The position numbers and the translations under genes are program-made. Under the pieces are notes generated by a model. It was not told where the DNA came from and did no database searches. It saw nothing but the letters and a program-made list of their open reading frames with translations. This document shows positions 1 to 10,888 of a stretch of DNA of 64,000 nucleotides, in pieces (position 1 is the first letter of the stretch; each line of letters starts with the position of its first letter). Origin of the DNA: Deltaproteobacteria bacterium (GTDB taxonomy: Bacteria > JADJOY01); NCBI GenBank assembly GCA_016713535.1, contig JADJOY010000001.1:372001-436000 (forward strand). The letters run 5' to 3'.

Positions 1-392
1 GACACCCACCCGCCGACGGCCGAGAAGAGCCCCTGGAACACGGCCGTCATGAACACGAGCTGCACAGCGAGGACGAGCCCGAGCCCGACGTATTTCCCGA
101 TCAGAAACTGGTGTCGGGCGAGCGGCTTGGCCAGGAGCGTGAAGATGGTGCGCTTCGCCATCTCCTTGTAGACGAGTCCGGTCCCAACGCTGATGGCGAT
201 GAGCACGCCGAACAGATGGATCGACGCCATGCCGACGTTCATGACGATCCGGGCGTTCTCACCCACGGTCACGTAACCGAGAACCAGTGAGCCGAACAGG
301 ACGAGGACCGCGAAGCCAAACAGCGAATGGAATATCCGATCGCGGATTGCTTCGCGAAACGTGTTCCTTGCGATTGCGAGGATCCGCCTCAT
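1..392 (-). CDS. ABC-2 type transporter permease, N-terminal part (cut by window edge)
   Basis: The reading frame opens at ATG 392 and runs off the window start without a stop, giving about 130 residues. It begins [19 protein letters not shown], the cytoplasmic lead-in typical of ABC-2 membrane proteins. A first hydrophobic segment follows (about residues 24-42), then one around 60-75 and another around 107-125. The start overlaps the stop of the ATPase gene by ATGA, so the two are translationally coupled and probably form one exporter in the inner membrane. The substrate cannot be told from sequence. The C-terminal half lies outside the window. Confidence 0.8.
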   Translation of the reverse strand, partial: MRRILAIARNTFREAIRDRIFHSLFGFAVLVLFGSLVLGYVTVGENARIVMNVGMASIHLFGVLIAISVGTGLVYKEMAKRTIFTLLAKPLARHQFLIGKYVGLGLVLAVQLVFMTAVFQGLFSAVGGWV

Positions 393-1340
393 TCCGCGCC
401 TCCTTCCTTCGACCGAACCGCCTGAGAGAAGATCTCCTCCAGTCCGATCCCGTTCGGCGTGACGCTGAGCACGCGACCGCGGTGCGCCAGCACCCCAGCG
501 ATGACCCGGTCCACCGCCTCCTGACGGCCAACCCGCACCCAGACCTTCCCGTCGCGTAGATCGAGCTCCACGGGCTCGCCGGCGCTGACCCGGATCAGCT
601 CGGGGTCAGGTGCCTCGACCACCAGTTCGATCGACGAAGGCCTGCTGGATCCGAGCTTCGATAGTTGACCCTCGTATCGAATCCGGCCTTCGACGATCAC
701 CGCCACTCGGTCGCACAGAAGCTCGGCGTCCGAGAGGATGTGAGAGCTGAAGAGCACGGAAGTGCCGCGGTGCTTGAGCGAGCTGATGAGTCCGCGGACC
801 TCGCGGCGTCCCACGGGGTCGAGGCCACTCATCGGCTCGTCGAGGATCACCAGCTCCGGTTCGCCGACCAGCGCCTGCGCTAGTCCGACCCGTTGCACCC
901 AGCCCTTAGACAGCTTCCGCAGTGGCGTGTCGCGAACGTGGCCGAGCCCGAGCCGTTCGATCGCATCCGCCACCTGCCGGTGCGCCGCGCCGGGCGCCAG
1001 ATCGAAGAGCGCGGCGGCGAGCTCGAGGATCTCGCGCGGCGTCAGGTAATCGTAGAAGTAGGGTTGCTCCGGAGAAAGCCCATCCATTCCGCGCGCGTGG
1101 ATCCGACGGTGGGTGTCCCAGCAGTCGGACGATGCCGGCGTCTGGTCGCATCAGCCCGAGGATGACCTTGAGGGTCGTGGTCTTCCCCGCGCCGTTCGGC
1201 CCGAGGAAACCGACGGTTTCGCCGCGTGCGACCTGGAGGCTCACGCCCCGCAGCGCCTCGACCCGCCCCAGACCGAACGGAGTCCGGTAGCTCTTCCGCA
1301 CGCCTTCGAGCGTCAGCACGGTGTCAGGGCTGTCTGGCAT
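389..1340 (-). CDS. ABC transporter ATP-binding protein (frameshifted)
   Basis: ATPase subunit that would power the adjacent permease. Walker A is GPNGAGKTT. After the frameshift come the signature-like stretch [15 protein letters not shown], Walker [14 protein letters not shown] and the switch His in SSHIL. The N-terminal part (start ATG 1340, [18 protein letters not shown]) and the C-terminal part lie in different frames. The break is near 1075-1100, where the expected [13 protein letters not shown] stretch crosses from one frame to another, probably through two small indels. The signature LSKG differs from the usual LSGG. Total length of about 315 residues is normal for drug- or lipid-export ATPases of the CcmA/NatA type. 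The split is probably a sequencing error, because both halves keep all motifs. Confidence 0.8.
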
Positions 1341-1369
1341 CGTCCAATCCTCGGCCGGCGACGGCGTCG

Positions 1370-2229
1370 TCACTTGTCCCACCAGTACTTTGGGCGAACT
1401 GTCGAGCGGATCATTCCGTTGTCGTCGAAGTAGAGCGATCCGCCGTACGGATCGTTGGGAGCGGCCCGCAGCAGGTGAGCGCTCACCAGCTCGCCGAGAT
1501 CTTTGGGGGGGCTGCCGCGGGCTTCGGTGAACTTCTGCGACGCCCCGTTCACCGCGGTCACGACTCGGTAGAACAGCCCATGCACGACCAGCGGTTCCAT
1601 CGCCTCGCGCTCCTCTGGATTCGGAGCATCGGCGTAGAAGGCGAGGAAGAGCTCGAACGCGGACTCGGGGTCGTCAGGCTTGTCGAGCGCGCGCCCGACG
1701 GACTTCTTCCAGGACTCGGGCGTTTCTCGCAGCTTCGCGCGCTCGCTGGGAAGCATTTCGATCGCCTGGCCCGGTCTCGGAGCCATAGAAAGTGGTTGAG
1801 TCCGAGGTAGTAGGGGAACTTGTAGGTCTCGGGAAACCGGTGACGACCCTTTGCCAGGAGCCTGTTGGCCTCGAGGGTGCGATCCCATCCCACGAGCCAG
1901 AAGTTGCTGATGAGGTAGGGGGCCGCGTAGCGCGGATCCACGTCCGTCACGATGTCGGTGTACTCGTAGATGTACTTGAAGCCCGCCGTGCGGTCGCTCG
2001 GGTCGCCCACGGCCTGGACGAGCTTTGCCCACAACAGATCGGCGGCGAGCTGCCGGAACCCGAGGCTCGTGGCGCGGAACAGCTCGGGCTTGGGCAGGTA
2101 GAGCGCGTCGTTGGGGACAGGCCTGTAGATCTGGTCGTGCGCCAGCAGGCGGGCGTGCAGCAGCGCGGCGGCGCCCATGCACACGACCATCGCGAGGATC
2201 AGCCAGGCGGGGGTTCGATCGGTTCGCAT
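1370..2229 (-). CDS. Membrane-anchored protein of unknown function (frameshifted)
   Basis: Start ATG 2229 gives [19 protein letters not shown], a single N-terminal signal anchor. A Trp/Tyr/Phe-rich region follows with short TPR-like stretches ([47 protein letters not shown]). After a frameshift near 1775 the second frame carries [20 protein letters not shown] and ends in [12 protein letters not shown]. The layout (N-terminal anchor, repeats, a C-terminal segment resembling [15 protein letters not shown]) recalls TPR-like proteins of deltaproteobacteria. The repeat region looks short, so some sequence may be missing at the junction. It lies directly upstream of the ABC genes on the same strand and may belong to their operon. 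Function unknown. Confidence 0.6.
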
Positions 2230-2317
2230 CGCCAGATGCTCGGTGCCGGCCCTCGGTGAGCAAGGCTCGCTCGCAGCCCGCGCCGGGCGCGCAAGTCTGG
2301 CACAAGGCCTGGCCAGT

Positions 2318-3570
2318 TCACTCGGGGACCCTCCGAATCCGGCCACCGAGGCCGATGATCTTGCGGTCGAGCTCCGCATAACCGCGGTCGAGATGGTAAA
2401 CGCGCCGGATCTCGGTGACACCCTCGGCAGCGAGTCCCGCCAACACGAGAGCCGCGCTGGCTCGCAGATCCGTCGCCATCACAGGCGCCGCGGTCAGCCG
2501 ATCCACGCCGTCGACGAATGCGGTCGGTCCCTGTACGTCGATCCTCGCGCCCATGCGCTCGAGCTCCGATACATGCATGAAGCGGCTTTCGAAGATCGTC
2601 TCGGTGATCGCGCTGGTTCCGGGCGCCAGGCAAACCAGGCTGGTGAGCTGAGCCTGCATGTCCGTCGGGAAGCCGGGGAACGGGAGGGTCGTCACGTCGA
2701 CCGGGCGGGGCGGACCCTCCATGCGTAGCCGGATCCCTTCGGGCAGACGAGTCACCGACGCCCCACTCTGGCTCAGCTTGGCGAGCACCGCCTCCAGATC
2801 CTCCGCGCGTGCCCCGCGGACCAGCACGTCGCCGCCCGTGATCGCCGCTGCGACGAGCAACGTGCCGGCCTCGATGCGATCCGGCATGACCTCGTGCTCG
2901 ACGCCGTGCAGGCGCTGGACGCCTTCGATGCGGATCTCGGGCGTCCCTGCGCCCTCGATCCTGGCGCCCATCCGGCACAACATGCGAGCGAGGTCGACCA
3001 CCTCGGGCTCGAGCGCGGCCCCTTTGATCCGGGTCGTTCCGTGCGCGAGCACCGCCGCCATCATCAGGTTCTCGGTGCCGGTCACGCTGGGACGTGTCCA
3101 CTGATCGTTGCACCCACCAGGCGTTTGGCCTCGGCACGGATGTACCCACCTTCGAGCTCGAGGTTCGCGCCCATCTTCGCGAGGCCCTCGAGGTGGAGGT
3201 TGATCGGTCGTGCACCGATCGCGCAGCCGCCAGGAAGCGAAACCGCCGCGCGGCCGGTGCGCGCGAGCAGCGGTCCGAGCACGATCGCGGACGCGCGCAT
3301 CGTTCGGACGAGATCGTAAGGCGCGACCGGCTCGCCGACCTCGCGGGCCTCGACCTCGAGCACGCCGTCGCGTCGCTCGGTGCGAGCGCCGACCAGGTCG
3401 AGGAGCTTGCGCATCGTCACCAGGTCCCTGACCTCGGGAAAGTTGGCGATCCGACACGGCTCCGCGGTGAGCAAGCATGCCGCGAGCACGGGTAGCGCGC
3501 TGTTTTTCGCCCCCGCGACGTCGACTTCGCCGGTGAGCCGACTGCCGCCTTCGATCAGAAGCTTGTCCAT
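2318..3570 (-). CDS. murA: UDP-N-acetylglucosamine 1-carboxyvinyltransferase MurA (frameshifted)
   Basis: First committed step of peptidoglycan synthesis: transfer of enolpyruvate from PEP to UDP-GlcNAc in the cytoplasm. Start ATG 3570 ([20 protein letters not shown]) with the KN pair in GAKNSALP. The catalytic Cys loop [10 protein letters not shown] is intact, and the second half begins [13 protein letters not shown] and ends [11 protein letters not shown]. The two halves are in different frames with the break near 3090, where one missing base in the ISxxxPSVTG stretch explains the shift. Combined length of about 417 residues is right for MurA. It is followed upstream on the same strand by prmC and prfA. 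This is likely an essential gene, so the shift is best read as a consensus error. Confidence 0.92.
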
Positions 3571-3596
3571 CGGTCCGCTCGCCTCGATTCGTTGGT

Positions 3597-4460
3597 TCAG
3601 CGCTCGCCGAGAACCACGCGGGGACGGCCACCGAGATCCTCGCGGCACTCGATGCGGCGGAACCCCGCGTGCGCCACCAGCTCCATCACGGGGCCGGGCC
3701 GGTCGGCGGCCACCTCGAACGCGAGCAACCCGGCCCTCCGAAGGTGACGGGCCGCCGCGTCGCAGATGACTCGATAGGGGCCGAGACCGTCGCTGCCGCC
3801 GTCGAGCGCCCGTCGTGGGTCGTGGTCGCGGACCTCTGGCGCAAGCGAGGCGAGCTCTTCGGTCGTCACGTAAGGCGGATTCGAGACGATCACGTCGAAG
3901 TCGGCTCCGGCGCGGAACGGCGCCAGCCAGTCACCGACGACCAGCGCCACCGACTGGGTTGTGGCCGACCGCGTGACGTTGACCCGCGCGAGCTCGGCAG
4001 CGTCGCGGCTCACGTCGCTCGCCACGACCCGGCTGCCTGGCGCGGCGTTCGCGATCGCGATCGCAATCGCCCCCGTACCCGTGCCGAGGTCGAGGATACG
4101 CGGCCGCGAAACCGCACCTCGTTCGAGCCAGTCCAGTACCGCGCACACCAGCGTCTCGGTCTCGGCGCGGGGGATGAGCGCACGGCGGTCCACGTTCAGT
4201 ACCACGTCGTGAAATCCCACCGACCCGATCATGTGCTGGAGCGGCTCACGCCGCGCTCGTCGCTCCACCAACCTCGACAGGCGCGCGGCCACCTCTGGGC
4301 TCAGGGGCGCGGTGTCGTCGAGCAGGACCTCGGCGCGACGCCTCCCCAGGACATGCGCGAGCAAGGCCACGGCGTCGTGCGCCGCGGCCTCCAGGTCCGC
4401 GAGTTCGAGACGATGGGTCGCGAGCGCAAGCGCAGCGCGGTGGGTGAGGGGCGCCGTCAC
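3597..4460 (-). CDS. prmC: Peptide chain release factor N5-glutamine methyltransferase
   Basis: Methylates the Gln of the GGQ motif in release factors using S-adenosylmethionine. Length 287 residues, normal for PrmC/HemK. SAM-binding motif I is DLGTGTG at residues 124-130. The substrate-glutamine motif NPPY is at 194-197. The N-terminal helical domain, ending in [10 protein letters not shown], is also typical. The start ATG at 4460 overlaps the prfA stop by ATGA, so enzyme and substrate are translationally coupled, a widespread arrangement. murA follows 26 bases downstream. Confidence 0.95.
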   Translation of the reverse strand: MTAPLTHRAALALATHRLELADLEAAAHDAVALLAHVLGRRRAEVLLDDTAPLSPEVAARLSRLVERRARREPLQHMIGSVGFHDVVLNVDRRALIPRAETETLVCAVLDWLERGAVSRPRILDLGTGTGAIAIAIANAAPGSRVVASDVSRDAAELARVNVTRSATTQSVALVVGDWLAPFRAGADFDVIVSNPPYVTTEELASLAPEVRDHDPRRALDGGSDGLGPYRVICDAAARHLRRAGLLAFEVAADRPGPVMELVAHAGFRRIECREDLGGRPRVVLGER

Positions 4461-5554
4461 GTCGAGGCCTCGGCCTCCACGAGCGCCTGGTAGAGCGGGT
4501 CGAGCTCACCCTCGAGGATGCGATCGATCTGGTGGAGCGTCAGTCCGATCCGATGGTCCGTGACCCGGCCTTGCGGGAAGTTGTAAGTGCGGATTCGCTC
4601 GCTGCGGTCGCCGGTGCCGACCTGCAGCTTCCGATCGAGAGCCCGCTCGCGCGCCTTCGCCTCGCGCTCCAGCTCAAGAAGCCGGGCCTTCAGAATGGAC
4701 TTGGCTCGGGCCTTGTTCTTGTGCTGCGACTGCTCATCCTGGCATGTGACCACGAGCCCGGTCGGCGTGTGCACGATACGCACCGCGCTGTCGGTCTTGT
4801 TCACGTTCTGACCGCCAGGCCCGGACGAGCGACATGTGGTGATCTCGAGATCCTCGTCGCGCAGCTCGACTTCGACCTCATCGGGCTCTGGTAGGACCGC
4901 CACGGTTATGGTGGAGGTGTGGATCCGCCCTTGCGACTCGGTCACGGGCACTCGTTGCACGCGGTGGACGCCGCTCTCGCGCCGATAACGGCCGAAGGCA
5001 CCGCGGCCCTGAATTCGGACGATCGCTTCCTTGAGGCCACCGGAGTCGCTCCGTCGAGCCTCCATCGGCTCCACCTTCAGCCCGAGGGCGTCCGCCCACC
5101 GCACGTACATCCGGAGAACCTCGCTCGCGAAGAGCGATGCTTCCTCGCCCCCCGTCCCGGCCCGCACCTCCAGGTACGCTGGCCGCTCGTCGAAGGGATC
5201 CTTGGCCGCGAGTCCCAGCCTTGCCTGGTGGATCAGGCGGCCGCTCTCCTCCTCAGCGCTTGCGACCTCGCTGCGGGCCAGCTCTCGAAGCTCGGGGTCT
5301 TCGCGCTCGTTGGCGGCCAGCGTCCGATGGGACGAGAGCTCGGCATCCAGCTCGCGAAGGCGCTCGTACAGACGCACCGCTTCGCGCAGCTCGGCCGCGT
5401 CCTGGCCGAGCTGCTTCAGGCGCGCCCGATCGGCCAAAACCTCGGGGCTCGCCATCTCCTCCGAGAGGGCGATGTATCGGTCGCGCGCCTTCTCGAGCCG
5501 GGTCGCGAGACCAGCGTCCAACTGCAACGGTAGCACCACCGGCGCGGGGGCCAT
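4457..5554 (-). CDS. prfA: Peptide chain release factor 1
   Basis: Recognises UAA and UAG stop codons and triggers peptidyl-tRNA hydrolysis. The 365-residue product has the GGQ motif at 247-249 in SSGPGGQNVNKTDSAVR and a PVT tripeptide at 203-205 (RVPVTESQGRIHTS), the PxT anticodon element of RF1 rather than the SPF of RF2. The N-terminal extension MAPAPVVLPLQLDAGL is slightly longer than usual, and an internal start cannot be excluded. It sits between rpmE and prmC, a common order. Reading frame intact. Confidence 0.95.
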   Translation of the reverse strand: MAPAPVVLPLQLDAGLATRLEKARDRYIALSEEMASPEVLADRARLKQLGQDAAELREAVRLYERLRELDAELSSHRTLAANEREDPELRELARSEVASAEEESGRLIHQARLGLAAKDPFDERPAYLEVRAGTGGEEASLFASEVLRMYVRWADALGLKVEPMEARRSDSGGLKEAIVRIQGRGAFGRYRRESGVHRVQRVPVTESQGRIHTSTITVAVLPEPDEVEVELRDEDLEITTCRSSGPGGQNVNKTDSAVRIVHTPTGLVVTCQDEQSQHKNKARAKSILKARLLELEREAKARERALDRKLQVGTGDRSERIRTYNFPQGRVTDHRIGLTLHQIDRILEGELDPLYQALVEAEAST

Positions 5555-5587
5555 CCGGCCGCCGCGTTGGATCGGGGACGGGAGCGC

Positions 5588-5791
5588 TCAGACGCGCTTG
5601 CCGTACTTCCTCAGGAATCGGTCTACGCGGCCCGCTGCATCGACGAGCTTTTCCTTGCCGGTGTAGAAGGGATGGCAGCTCGAGCAGATCTCGACGTGGA
5701 TCTTCGGGTTCGTGGACCGCGTCGTGAACTCGTTGCCGCACGAGCAGCGCACGTGGACTTCGTGGTACTCGGGGTGAATACCGCTCTTCAT
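5588..5791 (-). CDS. rpmE: Ribosomal protein L31 (zinc-binding type)
   Basis: 67-residue protein starting [19 protein letters not shown] at ATG 5791; the longer frame upstream lacks family similarity. The Cys pairs CSC and CSSC are the four zinc ligands of the C+ form of L31. The signature [20 protein letters not shown] is intact. The gene lies 33 bases upstream of prfA on the same strand. The zinc-binding form usually dominates when zinc is available; a C-minus paralogue is not visible in this window. Confidence 0.95.
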   Translation of the reverse strand: MKSGIHPEYHEVHVRCSCGNEFTTRSTNPKIHVEICSSCHPFYTGKEKLVDAAGRVDRFLRKYGKRV

Positions 5792-5981
5792 GGCGACCTC
5801 CGCGGGAAACCCAGCAAAGGTAACAGCCACCTCGATCAAATCAAGCGCGTGTCCCCAGCCGTCGCGGTCGACGCGGGGTCGCGATCGGTGCCCACGCGAA
5901 GCCGCGGTCGGTTGACTTGAAGCCGCCACGGTGCTCCAATCGTGGCCCCATCACTCCGTCCGAGAGCAAGCGGAAACCTCA

Positions 5982-6659
5982 ATGATCTCCGTAGTCATCC
6001 CGGTTTTCAACGAGCGCGATACGATCTCGATCCTGCTCGACAAGGTGCGCGCGACGCCGTTCGACAAAGAGATCATCGTGATCGACGACGGGTCGACCGA
6101 CGGTACCCGCGACGTCCTCGCAAAGGAGGCCGAGCGGGGGGTTCGAGTGATCCTCCACGAGATCAACCAAGGGAAGGGCGCGGCACTCCGCACCGGCTTC
6201 CGTCACGTGCAGGGCGATATCGTGATCGTTCAGGACGCCGATCTCGAGTACAACCCGGCCGAGTATCCGCACCTCCTCGAGCCGATCCTCGACGGTCGAG
6301 CCGACGTCGTCTACGGCTCACGCTTCCTCGGCGGTCCTCACCGCGTCCTCTACTTCTGGCACTACGTGGGCAACCGGTTCTTGACGTTGCTCTCGAACAT
6401 GACCACGAACCTTAACCTCACCGACATGGAGACCTGCTACAAGGTCTTCAAGACCGAGATCCTGCAGCGGATCGAGCTGCGGTCGGATCGGTTCGGGTTC
6501 GAGGTCGAGTTCACCGCCAAGGTGGCGAAGCTGCGGTGCCGGATCTACGAGACGCCGATCTCGTACAGCGGGCGAAGCTATCTCGAGGGCAAGAAGATCG
6601 GCTGGCGGGACGGTATCGCCGCGTTGATTCACATCGTTCGCTATCGCTTCTGGGACTGA
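5982..6659 (+). CDS. Family 2 glycosyltransferase, dolichol-phosphate-mannose-synthase-like
   Basis: Start ATG 5982 ([15 protein letters not shown]), the canonical beginning of a GT-A fold. Motifs: [12 protein letters not shown] for nucleotide-sugar binding, [12 protein letters not shown] containing the DxD metal site, and GSRF. The 225-residue length without membrane segments matches soluble polyprenyl-phosphate sugar transferases. It probably transfers a sugar from a nucleotide donor to a lipid carrier at the cytoplasmic membrane; donor and acceptor are unknown. It is divergent from rpmE and is followed on the same strand by the c-di-GMP-type signalling gene. Confidence 0.88.
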   Translation: MISVVIPVFNERDTISILLDKVRATPFDKEIIVIDDGSTDGTRDVLAKEAERGVRVILHEINQGKGAALRTGFRHVQGDIVIVQDADLEYNPAEYPHLLEPILDGRADVVYGSRFLGGPHRVLYFWHYVGNRFLTLLSNMTTNLNLTDMETCYKVFKTEILQRIELRSDRFGFEVEFTAKVAKLRCRIYETPISYSGRSYLEGKKIGWRDGIAALIHIVRYRFWD

Positions 6660-6702
6660 ACCTCGCCCGAGCGGCCTCGATCCGACGCCGCGGGACACGA
6701 CG

Positions 6703-8971
6703 ATGCCGGACCGCCTGGGCGAAATCCTCATCCGGCAAGGGCTGATCACGCCCGATCAGCTCGCCCAAGCGGTCGACGTCCAGCGTCGAAAGGGCGGTCT
6801 TCTCGGCGAGGTGCTCGTGGCGATGGGCCACGTCGACGAGGCCACGGTGTTGCGTGGGCTCGCCGAGCAATACGGGGTGTCCTACGTCACGCGGAAGCAG
6901 GTCGCCGAGAATCTCGTCCCAAAGAGCTTCCTTGCGGTGGTACCCCTCGAGGAGGCCGAGCGGCACCTGGTGTTCCCGGTCTGGTACAACAAATCGAGCG
7001 GCGAGCTGGTACTGATCGTCTCGGATCCCACCGATCGGAAGGCCGTCGAGTCGGTCCGAGCCCGAACGAAGGTCCCTGTCATCACCACGATTCTCGCGCT
7101 GCCTAGCACGATCCGCGCGGCCATCGACAAGCATTACAAGGGCGTCCACGACGCCTTCGATCGCGCCCACGACGACGCCGCCATCCGGCTCCCGCCTCCC
7201 CCGCCGCCCACTCCACCGGCGAAGCCTGCGGACGGCCGCATCGCCGCGCCGCCCGTCGGCGGCGAGTGGCAGGAAGACGTGCGTCGGCGCGCGGCTCTGC
7301 GTCACGGCGCGCTGACCGGTACTACTCACACCGGCGGACATGCCACCCCTGAAGCCACTGAGCTGGAAAGCCCGCAGGGAGAGCTGGTGGCTCTGTTCGA
7401 GCCGGAGGCCGCCCGCGCCAAGGCGGTGAGGGCTTTCCTGCAGGCCGAAGGGTACCGGGTGCGCCCGGTGACCGACCGCGCGCAGCTCGCGGAGGTCGTC
7501 GGACGAGAGGCACCGGCCGTGTTCCTGGTCCGAGACGAAGTGGCCAAGAAGGACGTCGGTCTCCTCGACTGGGTCGTTCGCACTTGTCCCCCATGCGAAG
7601 GTGCGTCGTGTCGACGCCTTCGGCCAGACCCTCGTGGAAGAACCTGGCCGCGTCCGGCAACTGCTCGACAGCCTGATCGAGGTGCTCGACAAGTTCCTGA
7701 AGGGGGTCACGCTCGACGCAGGTCGTGCTCAGACCGGGCCGAGCCTGCCGCGGATCGCGCGCCAGGTCGGGCAGCGAATGGGGCTCGCGGTCGACGCGCT
7801 CGACGAGCTCACGGTCGCTGCCTACATGCACCAGCTAGCGCGCGACGAGTTCTCGATCCCGAGCGTCGTCGACGTGACACCGCAGACCGACAAGACCGTG
7901 CTGCTCGAGCAGGTGCGGATCCCGATCCACTGGCTGGTGCACCTCGACATCCCCGTACAAGCGGACCGGGTGCTCGCGCACCTCTACGAGCGCGTCGACG
8001 GGGAGGGATTCCCTGAGGGCCTGACCGGCGACGAGATCCCGATCGCCGCGCGCATCCTGTCGGCCGTGATCGCGTTCCAGCGCGTGGCCGGAGACCGCAT
8101 CCCCGACGACAAGGTCGAGATCGCCGCCGCATTCCGGCGCCTCGTCGACGTGCGCGGCAGGCTCTTCGATCCACGCGTTCTCAACACCTTCCTCGAGGTT
8201 CTCGAAAAGGGACTCCTGCTGGGCGAGATCGAGGTCGATCTCGACAAGGTCCTCATCGTCGATCCCGACGCCGACTTCGTCGAGTCGCTCGCCAACCAGC
8301 TCCTCACGCGCCAGGTCCGCGTGCTCCGAGCACCGACGCACGCCAAGGCGCGCGAGCTGATTCGCGGTTATCAGCCGGAGCTGGTGGTCTCGGAGGTCCA
8401 TCTGCCAGATGGCGATCCGCTGACGTTCCTCACTCGCGACCCGGCGGGTGGCGCCGTGCCCGTCGGCATGTACGTGACCTCCGAGCAGAGCCAGACGACC
8501 ATGGGGCAGGCGCTGGAGAAGGGCGCCGAGGACTACGTGCTCAAGATCGTCGGCGAGAAGGTGCTCCTGGCGAAGGTCGAGCGAATCCTGGAGCGAGTCG
8601 CGGCGGCTCGCTCCAGCCGCGCGCGGGGTGCCCAAGGCGGCGTGGCCGGCGGGCTGAGCGAGATGAGCTTGTCCGACATCATCCAGATCCTCGCGACGAG
8701 CGGGAAGACTGCGCGCATCGGGTTGACCCGCGGTCAGGACAGCGGCAGCATCTGGTTGCGCGACGGCAACATCGTTCATGCGGAGCTCGGGGACATCGAG
8801 GGTGAGGAGGCGTTCTACGGACTCATCCCCTGGGCCGACGGAGAGTTCCAGATCGACACTGGGGCGATCTCGCCGCTGGAAACCATCGACGCCGGTTACG
8901 AGAGCTTGATCCTCGAGGGCCTACGTCGGCTCGACGAGGCGCGTGCCGACACCTTCGACGAAGCCGGATGA
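6703..8971 (+). CDS. Multidomain signalling protein: MshEN, receiver-like, degenerate HD-GYP, receiver-like, DUF4388 (frameshifted)
   Basis: Start ATG 6703 (MPDRLGEILIRQGLITPDQL). The first 60 residues hold two copies of the RLGxxLxxxGxxxxxxLxxA motif (also LLGEVLVAMGHVDEATVLRG), the c-di-GMP-binding pattern of MshE/GspE N-domains. A Pro-rich linker (residues about 165-175) follows, then a receiver-like fold (LVALFEPEAARAKAVRAFL). After a frameshift near 7585 comes an HD-GYP-like domain with HLYERVDGEGFPEGLTGDEI, in which HD reads HQ and HH reads HL. A second receiver-like fold (VLIVDPDADFVESLANQLL) and a C-terminal DUF4388 module (SLSDIIQILATSGKTARIGL) complete it. The phosphodiesterase site looks dead, so the protein is probably a c-di-GMP or phospho-signal sensor. 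About 755 residues in total. Confidence 0.8.
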
Positions 8972-9002
8972 AAGAGCCCGAGAGCCGCACCGGGTCGGAC
9001 CG

Positions 9003-10796
9003 ATGACCATTCTCGGGATCGATCTCGGCACCACGAACTCGTGTGTTGCCGTGCTTCAGGGCGGCGACGCTCAGGTGTTGCCCAACGCCGAGGGGGATCG
9101 AACGACACCTTCCGTGGTCGCGTTCGGCCGTAGCGGCGAACGGCTCGTCGGCGCGCCGGCCAAGCGCCAGGCCATCGTGAACCCCGAGAACACGATCTTC
9201 TCCGTGAAGCGGTTCATCGGGCGACTCTACCGCTCGGAGGCGATTCAGGGGCAGCTCGGGCGATTTCCCTTCCGCGTGGTCGACTCGCCGAAGGGTGACG
9301 TGCGCTTCGAGGTCCACGGCCAGCGCCACTCGGCCGAGGAGCTCTCTGCGATGATCCTGTCCAAGATCCGCGCCGAGGCCGAGGCGCTGCTCGGCGAGAC
9401 GGTCAGCCAGGCGGTGATCACGGTCCCGGCCTACTTCGACGATCGACAGCGGACGGCGACCAAGGACGCTGGGCGGATCGCGGGGCTCGAGGTGTTACGG
9501 ATCATCAACGAGCCCACCGCGGCCGCGCTCGCCTATGGCCTACACCGTCGCGATGAGCGCGTCGTCGCGGTGTTCGACCTGGGCGGCGGCACCTTCGACG
9601 TGTCGATCCTCGAGCAACGGGGCGGCGAGTTCCGGGTGCTAGCCACCGCTGGAGATCCGTTGCTGGGCGGCGACGATTTCGATCAGGTGGTCATGGACTA
9701 CTTGATGCGCGAGTTCGAGAAGCATCACGGGTTCCAGCTCCCCGCGGAAGCGACGATCCTCCAGCGCCTCAAGAACGCAGCCGAGAGTGCCAAGAAGGAG
9801 CTTTCGTTCGCGGAGTCGACCCAGGTCACGATCCCGTTCATCACCGCTGGACCGAGTGGCCCCATCCATCTCGAGATCGATCTCCTGCGCGCCGAGTTCG
9901 AGAACCTGGTTGCGCATCTGGTCGACCGCACGGTGGAGCCCTGCAGGCTCGCGCTGGCGGATGCCGGGCTGGCGCCGTCGGACGTGGACGGCGTCGTGCT
10001 GGTGGGCGGGCAGACCCGCTCACCGATCGTGCAGCGCAAGGTCGAGGAGGTGTTCGGGAAACCACCCTTCAAAGGCGTGAACCCGGAAGAGGCGGTTGCC
10101 ATCGGTGCCGCGGTGACCGCAGGAATCCAGTCCGGGGCCCTGCCCGACATGTCGTTGCGCGACGTCACCCCGCTCACGCTCGGCATCGAGACGACCGGCG
10201 GCGCAATGAACCGGATCATCCCACGCAACACCCCGGTGCCCATGACGGCGCGCAAGGTGTTCACCACCACGGAGGACGATCAGATCATCATCCGCGTCCA
10301 CGTGCTCCAGGGTGAGCGCGAGATGGCGAGCGACAACCGCACGCTCGGTCTCTTCGATCTGGTCGGTGTCCGGCCAGGCCCGCGCGGGGTTCCCAAGATC
10401 GAGATCACGTTCCAGATCGACGAAGAGGGAATCGTCCACGTCACGGCTCGCGATCAGGATACCGGGCGCTCGCACACTCTTCGCATCACCGATGCGGGCG
10501 GGCTGTCCGACGCCGAGATCGAGCGGATGGTGAACGATGCGGAGCGAAACCGGGGTCAGGACAGCGAGGCGCGCGAGCTCCTCGCGCTAAAGAACCAATC
10601 GCTCAACCTCGTGTATTCGGCGCAGCGTCTTCTCGACGATCCGAGCGCGACGTTGACTCCCGACTTCCGCAAGCGGCTCATCGAATCCGTGAACGGGCTC
10701 ACCGACTCGCTGCAGACCTCGACCGAGAGGGCCGCGCTCGATCGCCGCGCCGAGGCGGTCCTGGAAGTGCTGCGATCCATCGAATACGCCGCGTAG
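9003..10796 (+). CDS. dnaK: Hsp70-family chaperone (DnaK-like)
   Basis: 597-residue ATP-dependent chaperone. Start ATG 9003 ([20 protein letters not shown]). The nucleotide-binding domain has [15 protein letters not shown] and [12 protein letters not shown]. The substrate domain begins with [16 protein letters not shown]. The C-terminal lid is present but the acidic tail usual in DnaK (ending EEVDK-like) is missing; the protein ends [10 protein letters not shown]. No grpE, dnaJ or hrcA lies nearby, so this may be a secondary Hsp70 rather than the main heat-shock copy. It starts 31 bases after the signalling gene on the same strand. Confidence 0.88.
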   Translation: MTILGIDLGTTNSCVAVLQGGDAQVLPNAEGDRTTPSVVAFGRSGERLVGAPAKRQAIVNPENTIFSVKRFIGRLYRSEAIQGQLGRFPFRVVDSPKGDVRFEVHGQRHSAEELSAMILSKIRAEAEALLGETVSQAVITVPAYFDDRQRTATKDAGRIAGLEVLRIINEPTAAALAYGLHRRDERVVAVFDLGGGTFDVSILEQRGGEFRVLATAGDPLLGGDDFDQVVMDYLMREFEKHHGFQLPAEATILQRLKNAAESAKKELSFAESTQVTIPFITAGPSGPIHLEIDLLRAEFENLVAHLVDRTVEPCRLALADAGLAPSDVDGVVLVGGQTRSPIVQRKVEEVFGKPPFKGVNPEEAVAIGAAVTAGIQSGALPDMSLRDVTPLTLGIETTGGAMNRIIPRNTPVPMTARKVFTTTEDDQIIIRVHVLQGEREMASDNRTLGLFDLVGVRPGPRGVPKIEITFQIDEEGIVHVTARDQDTGRSHTLRITDAGGLSDAEIERMVNDAERNRGQDSEARELLALKNQSLNLVYSAQRLLDDPSATLTPDFRKRLIESVNGLTDSLQTSTERAALDRRAEAVLEVLRSIEYAA

Positions 10797-10827
10797 CGGC
10801 GGCTGGGTTGCGGCCGGACGGAGCAGC

Positions 10828-10857
10828 GAGGGCCGCGTGCCGAAGCACGCGGCCCTC
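10828..10857. terminator. Perfect hairpin between convergent genes
   Basis: A 13-bp perfect stem, GAGGGCCGCGTGC with its complement, closed by a CGAA tetraloop, sits between the convergent dnaK-like and sat genes. It has no U-run on either strand, so it is either a bidirectional terminator of the non-canonical GC-rich kind or a transcript-end stabiliser. Confidence 0.55.
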
Positions 10858-10888
10858 ACTCGTGGTGCACTCGACGCGAGCGACGGCG

